Below are positions 15,969 through 24,225 of a stretch of DNA of 64,000 bases, piece after piece (the stretch's first letter is position 1; every line of letters starts with the position of its first letter). This DNA is from Marinifilum sp. D737 (GTDB lineage: Bacteria > Bacteroidota > Bacteroidia > Bacteroidales > Marinifilaceae): positions 62,001 to 126,000 of the forward strand of contig NZ_JANQCD010000002.1 in assembly GCF_026672275.1 (NCBI RefSeq), given 5' to 3'. The notes under the pieces are model-generated. The model saw nothing but the letters and a program-made list of their open reading frames with translations, made no database searches and was not told where the DNA came from. The translations under genes and the position numbers were made by a program.

Positions 15969-16652
15969 TTATGATACTGCATAATAAACTGCAACAAAAT
16001 GCGATAAACTCCCACCAAACACAAACAAATGCCAAATGAAATGATTAAAAGGCAATCTCTTCCACACATAAAAAATCACACCTAAGGTATAGAATACACC
16101 TCCAATAATGATCCATTGCAAACTTAGAATAGGAAGAACCGCACTAAATGCATCAAAATTAAAAACAAGAATATAGCCCATAAACAAATACATCAGCAGG
16201 GAAATCCATTTGTATCTTCCCAATAGGAATAGTTTATATACAATGCCGAATCCAACCAAAACCCACAAAGTTGCCAGGTAAATTTTACCTACCATATTAT
16301 CCAGGTAAATTACCAAAAAAGGCGTGTATGTTCCTGCAATCATCACAAATATACTAATGTGATCCATTTTTCTAAACATGCTCCTTTTAGGATGATCAAT
16401 CATATAATGATACAATGCAGAAGAAAAATATAGCAGAAGAAAACCTAGCAGAAAAATAAAAACAGCCAACAGTCCTTTCCAGCTTTGGGTTTCCCATGCA
16501 TGATACATCAACCAGGTCCCAGCAGGAATGATAAAGAAAACTCCGGCCAAATGAGAAATCCAGTTCCATAGTTCATGAAGAGATTCCTTACTGTTTAAAA
16601 ACCTCTTCTTATCCTCCTTAATTCGACTTGTTATTAGTAGCAACCACTTCAT
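15969..16652 (-). CDS. trhA: Hemolysin III family membrane protein (PAQR superfamily)
   Basis: A 227-residue, seven-helix membrane protein. ELWNWISHLAGVFFIIPA, SSALYHYMIDHP with KMDHISIFVMIAGTYTPF, and the C-terminal HFIWHLFVFGGSLSHFVAVY carry the conserved Ser, His and Asp residues that form the metal site of the TrhA/PAQR family. Bacterial members are called hemolysin III for historical reasons. TrhA is linked to membrane energetics and lipid homeostasis. The N-terminal stretch MKWLLLITSRIKEDKKRF is cytoplasmic and basic. The gene is monocistronic and convergent with the cysteine-containing small protein. Confidence 0.88.
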   Translation of the reverse strand: MKWLLLITSRIKEDKKRFLNSKESLHELWNWISHLAGVFFIIPAGTWLMYHAWETQSWKGLLAVFIFLLGFLLLYFSSALYHYMIDHPKRSMFRKMDHISIFVMIAGTYTPFLVIYLDNMVGKIYLATLWVLVGFGIVYKLFLLGRYKWISLLMYLFMGYILVFNFDAFSAVLPILSLQWIIIGGVFYTLGVIFYVWKRLPFNHFIWHLFVFGGSLSHFVAVYYAVS

Positions 16653-16898
16653 TTGTCAACTCCATTTTGATTGGAAGACTAAATTTCCGAAAAATAGATG
16701 AAGACACAAAGTATTCCCAATACAATTTAATTTTAATTCAAATAACTCTACACCCTAATATTTACAGCACATCTGTCACAAATTAAATTCAATACAATTG
16801 CTAAAAATATAAAATATTCAACATGACACATTCTAGATGTTTTCATATTTATATATTGCAAACTCTAAACATCTTTATAACTACAAATAACTAATCAA

Positions 16899-17786
16899 AT
16901 GAGAAACATACTATTATTATTAAGCTTTTTTGCAGCAGTTCAAACTGGAGCTGCACAAAAATCAACACTTTCGCCTTTCCTAAGAGTTGGAAAATCAACA
17001 GAAAATATAGCTATATTAACTGAAGATATTAAAAACCAACTAAAGGCTAGTGATTTTGAAATTGTAGGTGAATATGCACCAGAATCAAACAACAACCTAC
17101 ATGTTGTTTGTTTTACAAGAAATGATTTACAGGAGCTTTGCTTAGAATCAAAAGACAGAGGTGCCCTGGCAAGTGTATTAAAACTTGGCTTGGTGAAAAA
17201 AGGAGAGCAAACTACAATAAGTATGCTAAATCCTGACTATATGTTTTGTGCTTACCTTAGCAATTACGAAACAGACAAGAGTGCCTATAATAAAGTTACA
17301 ACAGATGTAAAAAATGCTCTTAAAAATTTCGGAAACGAGTTTACAGCTTTTGGTGGGGAAGTAAAAACTGTTGCTTTAAAAAAATATCATTATAAAATAA
17401 TGATGCCTTATTTTAAAGATCCGGTAGAACTTAACGAGTTTGAAAGTTTTGAAGCTGGAGTCGCAAAAATTCGTAAAAACCTAAATGCAGAAAAAGGTAA
17501 TACCAAGTTGATTTATGAACAGGTATTCACAAATGAAAACGTTGCTGTTTTTGGTGTAGGATTGCTTGATCAGGAAAGTGGAGAAAAACACTTCCTGCCA
17601 ATTATTGGTGAAGACCACATTGCTGCTATGCCATATGAAATCATCCTTCAGAACAAGGAAGTTACCATGCTACATGGAAAATACCGTTTCGCATTGTACT
17701 GGCCTGAACTTACCATGGGTACTTTCATGAAAATTATGAGCACCCCAGGTGATGTTGAAGATTTTATGGAAGCTTTAACTGAATAA
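16899..17786 (+). CDS. Secreted protein with a DUF302-like half
   Basis: A 295-residue exported protein with signal peptide MRNILLLLSFFAAVQTGAAQ. The first half (about residues 35-125) has the pattern of DUF302-like domains: a helix LTEDIKNQLKASDFEIVGEY, a strand LHVVCFTRNDL, and SMLNPDYMFCAYLSN. The second half repeats an alpha-beta organisation (VAVFGVGLLDQESGEKHFLP, then LYWPELTMGTFMKIMS). The domain assignment is tentative and made from pattern memory alone. No catalytic residues are evident. The gene has its own terminator. Confidence 0.55.
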   Translation: MRNILLLLSFFAAVQTGAAQKSTLSPFLRVGKSTENIAILTEDIKNQLKASDFEIVGEYAPESNNNLHVVCFTRNDLQELCLESKDRGALASVLKLGLVKKGEQTTISMLNPDYMFCAYLSNYETDKSAYNKVTTDVKNALKNFGNEFTAFGGEVKTVALKKYHYKIMMPYFKDPVELNEFESFEAGVAKIRKNLNAEKGNTKLIYEQVFTNENVAVFGVGLLDQESGEKHFLPIIGEDHIAAMPYEIILQNKEVTMLHGKYRFALYWPELTMGTFMKIMSTPGDVEDFMEALTE

Positions 17787-17821
17787 TCCATGTTTTATAA
17801 ATCTCTCCCCTAGAGATTTAC

Positions 17822-17849
17822 ATCCCTTGTTCACACAAGGGATTTTTTA
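17822..17849 (+). terminator. Terminator
   Basis: ATCCCTTGT (17822-17830), loop TCAC, ACAAGGGAT (17835-17843) and a T run. It ends the preceding secreted-protein gene. Confidence 0.88.
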
Positions 17850-17912
17850 TTGTTTCAATTTTTGATACCTTGGAGCTTCAATTATTACCAGGAACCAAAA
17901 TTTAATCACAGA

Positions 17913-18668
17913 ATGAAAAAATACTTTTATCTAATTATAATTTCTACAATGCTTTGGTCTTGCGCCGAAATGCAAGCCGTAATGGATCAGTATAATTTGG
18001 AACAGTACCGACCTCTAACCGACGGTGAAGTATCCACTGGTTTAAAAGAAGCCTTAAGAGTAGGAAGTGTGAATGCGGCCAATATTTTGTCGGTTGAAGA
18101 TGGCTTTTACAAAGATGAATTGGTAAAGATTCTTCTTCCTCCCGAAGCACAAAAAATATCGAAGAATATTAGCATGATTCCTGGAGGCAAGGATTTAATT
18201 GAAAAAGTAGAAATAAGATTAAACCGTGCTGCCGAAGATGCAGTAAAAGAAGCAGCACCTATTTTTGCTTCGGCCATTACAGAAATGACCATTGCAGATG
18301 CTTTTGGTATTTTAAAAGGCAGTGATGATGCAGCAACCCAATATCTAAAAGGCAAAACATCCGATAAGCTAAAAGATTTATTCATGCCAAAAGTTAAGGC
18401 TTCACTCGATAAAAAACTGGTAGCAAACATTTCTACCAACGAATCGTGGAACCTGCTTACCAGCAATTACAATAAGGTGGCAGGTAGTTTTGCCGGTAAA
18501 TTGGCAAATCTGCAACCTGTGAATACAAAATTAGATGATTACGTTACCCAAAAAGCTTTGGATGCCCTGTTTTTAAAAGTTGCAGAAGAAGAAAAACAGA
18601 TTAGGAAAGATCCTTTAAAACGTGTCAGCAATATTCTGAAAAGGGTATTTGGAGAGTTAGATAAGTAA
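17913..18668 (+). CDS. DUF4197 lipoprotein
   Basis: A protein of 251 residues from ATG 17913 (MKKYFYLIIISTMLWSC, lipobox Cys17). The longer frame from 17850 overlaps the previous terminator and lacks a signal at its head. The mature protein matches DUF4197: STGLKEALRVGSVNAANILS near the N-terminus, LLPPEAQKISKNISMIPGG, an alternating helical body with NRAAEDAVKEAAPIFASAI, and DDYVTQKALDALFLKVAEEE at the C-terminus. The family is periplasmic or outer-membrane-associated and of unknown function. The GNAT gene follows after 19 bases and may be co-transcribed. Confidence 0.85.
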   Translation: MKKYFYLIIISTMLWSCAEMQAVMDQYNLEQYRPLTDGEVSTGLKEALRVGSVNAANILSVEDGFYKDELVKILLPPEAQKISKNISMIPGGKDLIEKVEIRLNRAAEDAVKEAAPIFASAITEMTIADAFGILKGSDDAATQYLKGKTSDKLKDLFMPKVKASLDKKLVANISTNESWNLLTSNYNKVAGSFAGKLANLQPVNTKLDDYVTQKALDALFLKVAEEEKQIRKDPLKRVSNILKRVFGELDK

Positions 18669-18687
18669 CAGTAAAACCTAATCTGAA

Positions 18688-19233
18688 ATGAAACTTGAAA
18701 CAAAACGTCTTGTGCTCGAAAAACTGGAGATGAAACATGCCGAAGCATTCTACTCCTACCGATCGGATGCGGAAACCAATAAATACCAAGGCTGGATTCC
18801 ATATGCATTGGAAGATTGCCAGCACTTCATAAAAAACAGGATTGCCGAAGAGTATAACGAAACAGGAACCTGGTATCAATTTGCAATTATACTTAAAGAA
18901 TCGAATGAAATGATCGGCGATTTTGGTGTTCACTTTCTGGATGGCGACAATCACCAGGTAGAAATTGGATGTACCATAAATAAAAAATACCACCGAAAAG
19001 CTTATGCAAGAGAAGCTGTAAGTGCTATAATCAACCATTTAATTTGCAATTTGAAGAAGCATAGAATTTCCGCTTCGGTTGATCCGCTAAATACAGCCTC
19101 AATTCGACTAATGGAAAGACTTGGTTTTAGAAAAGAAGCCCATTTTAAGGAAAGTATTTTAATCAATGAAAAGTGGGTAGATGATGTAATTTATGCCATT
19201 TTAGACAAAGAATGGTTGGCTATAAACGGTTAA
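18688..19233 (+). CDS. GNAT N-acetyltransferase (RimJ/RimL type)
   Basis: A 181-residue acetyltransferase. It begins with the family pattern MKLETKRLVLEKLEMKHAEA, has GDFGVHFLDGDNHQVEIGCT as the central strands, RKAYAREAVSAIINHLI as the acetyl-CoA-binding region, and SVDPLNTASIRLMERLGFRK as the conserved Asn/Leu-Gly-Phe motif. RimJ/RimL-type enzymes acetylate ribosomal protein termini or small molecules. The target here is unknown. It lies just downstream of the DUF4197 lipoprotein. Confidence 0.9.
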   Translation: MKLETKRLVLEKLEMKHAEAFYSYRSDAETNKYQGWIPYALEDCQHFIKNRIAEEYNETGTWYQFAIILKESNEMIGDFGVHFLDGDNHQVEIGCTINKKYHRKAYAREAVSAIINHLICNLKKHRISASVDPLNTASIRLMERLGFRKEAHFKESILINEKWVDDVIYAILDKEWLAING

Positions 19234-19314
19234 TTCTTTCAACCTTCTCATTATCTAATCTTTATAAAATTAATCAATTTAAAAGTTTTTTCTTTTAAGT
19301 ATCATTTTTTTACC

Positions 19315-19322
19315 TACCTTTG
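19315..19322 (+). promoter_or_regulatory. Promoter -7 element of the cold-shock gene
   Basis: TACCTTTG matches TAnnTTTG. Transcription from about 19329 would give a leader of roughly 150 bases before the cold-shock ORF, with a GTCGA/TCGAC hairpin at 19342-19359. Confidence 0.65.
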
Positions 19323-19476
19323 GCTCGATATAAAGTCATAGGTCGAATTTATAATCGACTCTTTTAATTTCAATATTATTTGTTGCTATTCCATTCCAGG
19401 AATTAAATTAACAGGAGTATACGGGAGTTATTAAGAACTAAGACTTATTTCAAATTATTATTTTAATTTAATTACA

Positions 19477-19668
19477 ATGGAAGGAACAGTAAAATTCTTT
19501 AACGAATCAAAAGGTTTTGGTTTTATCAAACCAGCTGATCAAGGTGATGATGTTTTCGTACACGTATCAGGTCTTGTTGACGAGATCAGAGAAAACGACA
19601 AAGTTGAATACGATGTTGAAAACGGAAGAAAAGGTTTAAACGCAGTAAATGTAAGAGTGATTGAATAA
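19477..19668 (+). CDS. Cold-shock domain protein
   Basis: A 63-residue single cold-shock domain. The RNA-binding motifs are KGFGFIKP (RNP1) and VFVHVSGL (RNP2), followed by the C-terminal GLNAVNVRVIE. Such proteins bind single-stranded RNA or DNA and act as RNA chaperones or antiterminators. A long leader with hairpins before the start codon is typical of cold-inducible members and suggests post-transcriptional control. The gene has its own promoter-like element and a strong terminator. A second, longer relative lies convergently at 19861-20316. Confidence 0.93.
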   Translation: MEGTVKFFNESKGFGFIKPADQGDDVFVHVSGLVDEIRENDKVEYDVENGRKGLNAVNVRVIE

Positions 19669-19692
19669 TCGCTACACCTTTATAAGAAATTG

Positions 19693-19719
19693 AAAAAGCA
19701 CCTCTAGAGGTGCTTTTTT
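19693..19719 (+). terminator. Terminator of the cold-shock gene
   Basis: AAAAGCACCTC and GAGGTGCTTTT form a perfect stem around TA, followed by T residues. Confidence 0.9.
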
Positions 19720-19860
19720 TTATTGTCTAAATTTTAAACCGATTATTTGGTGACATTGATTATACAATCACTTTAAGATTACAAATATCTTAAAGCCACA
19801 TCAAGACATCGGCATTATACCACGCACTAATGACGCGGTATAAATAGTATTATTTGATAG

Positions 19861-20316
19861 TTACTTTTTTAAAGTAACATTTACGGCATTCATTCCTTTA
19901 GGGCCACGCTCAGTGTCGAACTCTACCTTATCGTTCTCCTTAATGGTGTCAACCAATCCGTTTACGTGTACAAAAATACTATCTCCAGTATTTAGATCCT
20001 TAATAAAACCGTAGCCTTTGCTATCATTAAAGAAATTAACAACTCCTTGCCTTTTTCCTTCTTCCTCTGCAAAATCGCCACTATTACGTGCTCCTAATAC
20101 AATGTCTTCGGCTTTAATCTCTTCTTTTTTCTTCTGTGGATCTGGCGGCGTTGATGTAATGTTTCCAAACTCATCCACATAAGCAATCATGTCATCCAGA
20201 CTACTTTTTCCACCTGCTTCTTTACGAGCTTCTTTACGAGCTTCTTTCTCTTTTCTCTTCTGGAGTTTTCTTTTCTCTTTTTCTTTTTTGTTATAAGTCT
20301 CTTGCGATCTTCCCAT
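19861..20316 (-). CDS. Cold-shock domain protein with charged N-terminal extension
   Basis: A 151-residue protein. Residues 1-40 are a highly charged helical segment (KKEKEKRKLQKRKEKEARKE and onward), residues 41-85 a linker, and the last 65 a cold-shock domain with KGYGFIKDL (RNP1) and SIFVHVNGL (RNP2), closing GMNAVNVTLKK. The domain is close to the 63-residue protein next door, suggesting duplication and fusion to a basic tail that probably contacts RNA. Long forms of this type occur in Bacteroidota. An inverted repeat TATACC/GGTATA at 19816-19842 lies just past its stop but lacks a T run. Confidence 0.88.
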   Translation of the reverse strand: MGRSQETYNKKEKEKRKLQKRKEKEARKEARKEAGGKSSLDDMIAYVDEFGNITSTPPDPQKKKEEIKAEDIVLGARNSGDFAEEEGKRQGVVNFFNDSKGYGFIKDLNTGDSIFVHVNGLVDTIKENDKVEFDTERGPKGMNAVNVTLKK

Positions 20317-20567
20317 ACAATTTTTTAGTGATACATTAATTATTAAAACAGCCTTAATGAATCGATTCAGATAATAGATTGGCCTACTTCACTCAAGACA
20401 GAAAGGTGCTGCAAGGTAAGCATTTATTTACACTCCTTACTCATTTTTACACAAAGCTTTTTAAATGATCTCAATTTTATTGAAACAGCCCCTCATATTA
20501 TCATCAAAAATTAAAAAGAAATAATTATTTTAAGCTGATTATTTTTTTTAAACAAAACCCTTGAAAC

Positions 20568-21017
20568 ATGCAAAATAACGAAGGAAGAGAAGCCAAGCCA
20601 ATAGAGCTAACGGCACAATCGGTAATTTACTTAAATGAAACCCGAAAATGGACCATGTTTTTTTCCATACTTGGATTTGTTTTTCTGGGAATACTACTAA
20701 TTGCCGCAGTTTTTATGGCAAGCATGTTTGGTGCCATGGCAGGCAACCTACCATTTAAGGGAAGTGGAATTGTAATGGGAGTATTTTACTTGCTTTTGGG
20801 CGTATTGTACTTCTTCCCTATTTTTTACCTTTACAAATTCTCAAAACACTCAAAAACTGCCATTTACGGCGAAGACAGTGAACAGTTAAGCCTGGCATTT
20901 AAGTATTTGAAAAAACACTATAAGTTTATTGGTATTTTAAGCATTATACTTTTATCCTTCTATGTTCTGGCATTTCTGATCATGTCAATTGCAGGTGGAA
21001 TAGGAGCTTTCATGTAA
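20568..21017 (+). CDS. DUF5362-like four-helix membrane protein
   Basis: A 149-residue protein with a soluble N-terminus (ELTAQSVIYLNETRKWTMF) and four membrane segments: MFFSILGFVFLGILLIAAVF, GIVMGVFYLLLGVLYFFPIF, then a cytoplasmic loop, and FIGILSIILLSFYVLAFLIM. The pattern of an N-terminal polar helix followed by LxxTxKW and paired helices resembles DUF5362. That family has no assigned function. It has its own terminator and is probably a single-gene unit. Confidence 0.65.
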   Translation: MQNNEGREAKPIELTAQSVIYLNETRKWTMFFSILGFVFLGILLIAAVFMASMFGAMAGNLPFKGSGIVMGVFYLLLGVLYFFPIFYLYKFSKHSKTAIYGEDSEQLSLAFKYLKKHYKFIGILSIILLSFYVLAFLIMSIAGGIGAFM

Positions 21018-21040
21018 GGTATTGACATCAATATAATTTG

Positions 21041-21075
21041 AACCTTCTCTGAAAAACAGAGAAGGTTTTTTATTT
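21041..21075 (+). terminator. Terminator
   Basis: AACCTTCTCTG (21041-21051), loop AAAAA, CAGAGAAGGTT and a T run. It separates the membrane-protein gene from the aminomutase cluster. Confidence 0.92.
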
Positions 21076-21281
21076 GCAAAAAAATGCATTTAATAATATC
21101 AGTTTTTGTTGTAACTTGATTACATGTAACCCATTAAAGGCTATACAAATCAGCAAACCTTGTAAGCTAATTTGATATGTATTGTAAATACAAATAAAGC
21201 CTACAAACAATGGGACTAAAAATAAGCAAGAGTCCTTACTCCTGCTGCTAAACCTGACTATTCATCGTAAAATAGTTATAC

Positions 21282-22814
21282 ATGTTACATTCAGAAAAAA
21301 TTGATTTTACCAAACAATTTGCTCATCACGGAATTGGTGAAAATGCAGTCCAAATCATCGAAAAAGAAGAGCTATTGCCTGCAAGCCTCATCAATAAATT
21401 ACATCACTGCTTTCCACAATACTCTATCTTAAAAGAGGAAAGTGCACCAATGTTTACCACCAGTAAAAATCGTTACACAGGCATTGATGGTTTTAGAGAA
21501 ATCATATCTGTTCTAAATGCCAATGGTATTGATATTGGCTACATCGAGGAACGAGAGCTGTTCATTAACGTATATCGATTTATGGCCACCAAGCACATTT
21601 TAAATACCATCAACTGGAAGGATTACGTAAATGATTCAGTTTTTCAATTGGTATTTCCTCAGCCCGGAATGATGAAAGCTGAACTGCTGGAAAGATACAG
21701 GAATGCCAAATCGGAAGAGGAAAAGCAACAAATTTGTGAGGATTACATTCACGATACCAATCCGCACGATGGTAAACAATTGCTGAATAAGGCATGTTTC
21801 GAAAATGAACATGGCGATTTTGAAATACTGGATGGCAGCCAGCACAAATATCCACAATGCTTTCTTGTATTTGATAAAAGCACACAAAGCTGTTTTGCAT
21901 TCTGTAATTACTGTTTCCGCCATGCACAGGTAAGAGGCGACGAAGACATGTTTATACAGAAAGATATCGATCAGGTTCATAGCTACCTAAGAGAGCACAA
22001 AGAGGTAACCGATATTTTGCTGACTGGTGGCGATGGTGGCTTAATGCCATATTCCCGTTTGAAAGAATATTTATTGCCATTTACCACCGATCCTGAATTG
22101 TCGCATATCAGAAACATACGCATGGCTTCCAGGGGTTTGACCTTCGACCCTCAAATGATCATCAAACCAAGTTTTGATAACACATTAGCACTCTACAAAG
22201 AATTAATCGACCATGGCATTCAAGTAATTTGGATGGGACATTTCTCTGGCCCAAAAGAATTGATGAACCTGACCACCATTGCGGCTGTTCGGCGATTAAG
22301 AACTACAGGAATAACGGTTAAAAGTCAGAGTCCAATCATGAAACACATCAGCTTGTTCCCGGATGAAAATGGAGGTATTGACATCGATAAATCGGCTCAA
22401 AACTGGATAGACCTGGGACATGTGCTCATGATGCTGGGAGTTGGTTTCCACTCGATGTACTATGCCCGTCCAACAGGAGAGCACCATTATTTCACTGCAC
22501 CATTGGCAGATATCAATAAGGTATTTAGTCAAATCTACAGAAGCCTTCCATCGGTTGGTCGACCTTCCAGATATATCTCCATGACCTCGTCAGCTGGAAA
22601 AGCCTCGATGCTGGGAACTGTAGAGGTAAACGGAAAAACAGCTTTTGCACTTAAATTCAACGAAGCCAGAAATATGGAATGGATGGATAGAGTGTATTTG
22701 GCAGAATTCGACGACAAGCAAAACACCATTGAAAAACTAAAACCATTTGAAGGAGATAAATATTTCTATACAGATGAATTAGAAGCCATAGAAAAACAAT
22801 TAGAGAGAAAATAG
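21282..22814 (+). CDS. KamA-type radical SAM aminomutase, divergent, substrate unknown
   Basis: A 510-residue member of the lysine 2,3-aminomutase family, which uses S-adenosylmethionine, a 4Fe-4S cluster and PLP to move an amino group from the alpha to the beta carbon. The cluster motif is CFAFCNYC (Cys204, Cys208, Cys211). Arg213 corresponds to the carboxylate-binding Arg134 of the clostridial lysine enzyme, LLTGGDGGL is the GGD region, and Lys440 in SSAGKAS is the PLP lysine. By ungapped alignment, Asp293 and Asp330, which bind the substrate epsilon-amine in the lysine enzyme, are here Arg396 and Ser433. The protein is also about 90 residues longer than usual. It begins a five-gene run with CoA-transferase, aminotransferase and thiolase genes. 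Confidence 0.85.
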   Translation: MLHSEKIDFTKQFAHHGIGENAVQIIEKEELLPASLINKLHHCFPQYSILKEESAPMFTTSKNRYTGIDGFREIISVLNANGIDIGYIEERELFINVYRFMATKHILNTINWKDYVNDSVFQLVFPQPGMMKAELLERYRNAKSEEEKQQICEDYIHDTNPHDGKQLLNKACFENEHGDFEILDGSQHKYPQCFLVFDKSTQSCFAFCNYCFRHAQVRGDEDMFIQKDIDQVHSYLREHKEVTDILLTGGDGGLMPYSRLKEYLLPFTTDPELSHIRNIRMASRGLTFDPQMIIKPSFDNTLALYKELIDHGIQVIWMGHFSGPKELMNLTTIAAVRRLRTTGITVKSQSPIMKHISLFPDENGGIDIDKSAQNWIDLGHVLMMLGVGFHSMYYARPTGEHHYFTAPLADINKVFSQIYRSLPSVGRPSRYISMTSSAGKASMLGTVEVNGKTAFALKFNEARNMEWMDRVYLAEFDDKQNTIEKLKPFEGDKYFYTDELEAIEKQLERK

Positions 22815-22845
22815 AATATTGTTCAAACAAAAGCATTTCTGTTCT

Positions 22846-23559
22846 ATGATTAACAAGACAGTACAATCCTTAGCCGAAGCCGTACAAAACATTCACGATG
22901 GAGCTACCATAATGATTAGCGGCTTTGGTGAAGCAGGCAGTCCCATTGAATTGATTCATGCCTTAATCGATCAGGGGGCAAAAGATTTGACCGTAGTGAG
23001 CAACAATACAGGAAGTGGAAATGTAGGACTGGCAGCCTTAATCGAACAAAGAAGAGTGAAAAAGATGATCTGTTCATTTCCTCGAACTGCCAACTCAACC
23101 GTATTTCCGGAACTCTACAATGCGGGAGAAATAGAATTGGAGCTGGTACCACAAGGCACCTTAGCAGAAAGAATCAGAGCTGGCGGGGCCGGCATTCCTG
23201 CATTCTACACCCCTGCTTCGGTAAATACACCTTTGGCTAAAGGCAAGGAATGCAGAGTGTTTGATGGAATTGAATATGTGTTGGAAAAAGGCATAAAAGC
23301 CGATTTCTCACTGGTAAAATGCGAACTGGCTGATCGGTATGGCAATTTAACCTATCATGCCACTGCACGTAATTTCGGGCCTATCATGTGTACTGCTGCC
23401 AAAACAAGTATTGTTCAGGCCAGAAAAATTGTGGAAGCAGGTGCAATAGATCCTGAAATCGTGGTAACACCTGGAATTTTCGTGAATCACATTATCGAAG
23501 TTTCCAAGCCTGCCAATGAATCGGAATTGGTGTCACAAAAACTTACATACCCATGGTAG
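22846..23559 (+). CDS. 3-oxoacid CoA-transferase subunit A
   Basis: A protein of 237 residues from ATG 22846. The earlier in-frame start at 22819 adds an odd Phe/Cys-rich stretch. DGATIMISGFGEAGSPIELI is the N-terminal glycine-rich signature of the family I alpha subunit, and PQGTLAERIRAGGAGIPAFY with ADFSLVKCELADRYGNLTY completes it. With subunit B it transfers CoA from a donor such as succinyl-CoA or acetyl-CoA to a 3-keto acid. It starts 31 bases after the aminomutase gene and overlaps subunit B by seven bases, indicating coupled translation. The real acyl substrate is unknown. Confidence 0.9.
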   Translation: MINKTVQSLAEAVQNIHDGATIMISGFGEAGSPIELIHALIDQGAKDLTVVSNNTGSGNVGLAALIEQRRVKKMICSFPRTANSTVFPELYNAGEIELELVPQGTLAERIRAGGAGIPAFYTPASVNTPLAKGKECRVFDGIEYVLEKGIKADFSLVKCELADRYGNLTYHATARNFGPIMCTAAKTSIVQARKIVEAGAIDPEIVVTPGIFVNHIIEVSKPANESELVSQKLTYPW

Positions 23560-24206
23560 AAAAGCAGATAAATATCGGCTGGAGCAAAACGGAAATGGCA
23601 CAAAATGTAGCAATGGACATTCCCGATGGCTCCTATGTAAACCTCGGAATTGGCATGCCCGAAATGGTGGCCGACTTTGTTCCCGAAGGTCGTGAACTGA
23701 TCTATCAGACTGAAAATGGATTGTTGGGAATGGGCGCAGTACCTATGGCCGGACAAGAAGATCCTGAATTGATAAACGCAGGCAAAAAACCTGTAACCAC
23801 CATACCTGGTGCTTGCTTCTTTCATCATGCCGATAGCTTTACCATGATTAGAGGCGGCCATATTGATGTGTGTGTGTTAGGTGCCATGCAAATCTCTAAA
23901 AATGGGGATTTGGCCAACTGGTCAACAGGTGCTGCCAATGCAATTCCTGCAGTAGGCGGAGCAATGGATTTGGTAGCAGGTGTAAAAAGAATACTGGTAA
24001 TTACACAGCACAATACCAAAGATGGCAAAGCCAAAATCCTGAATCAATGCAGCTATCCACTTACCGGTAAGGGGGTTGTGGAAAGCATTTATACAAACCT
24101 GGCCATAATCGATGTGAAAGACGAGGGACTTTATGTAAGAAAATTAGGGCCCAATGTTGATTTTGAATATTTACAGAAACATACCGAAGCCAAACTATAT
24201 CAATAA
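23553..24206 (+). CDS. 3-oxoacid CoA-transferase subunit B
   Basis: A 217-residue beta subunit. GSYVNLGIGMPEMVADFVP is the N-terminal signature, and YQTENGLLGMG holds the catalytic glutamate (Glu54) that forms the glutamyl-CoA intermediate. RGGHIDVCVLGAMQ and DLANW follow in the usual order. The start codon lies inside the end of subunit A. In a pathway with the flanking aminomutase and aminotransferase, it would activate a beta-keto acid for thiolytic cleavage. Similar pairs (YodR/YodS) accompany KamA in Bacillus subtilis, which supports the grouping. Confidence 0.92.
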   Translation: MVEKQINIGWSKTEMAQNVAMDIPDGSYVNLGIGMPEMVADFVPEGRELIYQTENGLLGMGAVPMAGQEDPELINAGKKPVTTIPGACFFHHADSFTMIRGGHIDVCVLGAMQISKNGDLANWSTGAANAIPAVGGAMDLVAGVKRILVITQHNTKDGKAKILNQCSYPLTGKGVVESIYTNLAIIDVKDEGLYVRKLGPNVDFEYLQKHTEAKLYQ

Positions 24207-24225
24207 ACTAAACTCTGCAATCATC

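Noticed and set aside
19816-19842. Terminator for the long cold-shock gene
   Set aside because: TATACC/GGTATA pairs well, but no T run follows on the minus strand, so it is kept only as an inverted repeat.
21076-21281. Riboswitch before the aminomutase gene
   Set aside because: Only a weak GGACT/AGTCC pairing was seen; no known riboswitch core (lysine, SAM, glycine) could be fitted.
21282-22814. Ordinary lysine 2,3-aminomutase
   Set aside because: The two Asp residues that bind the lysine side chain are replaced and the protein is clearly longer; the substrate is left open.
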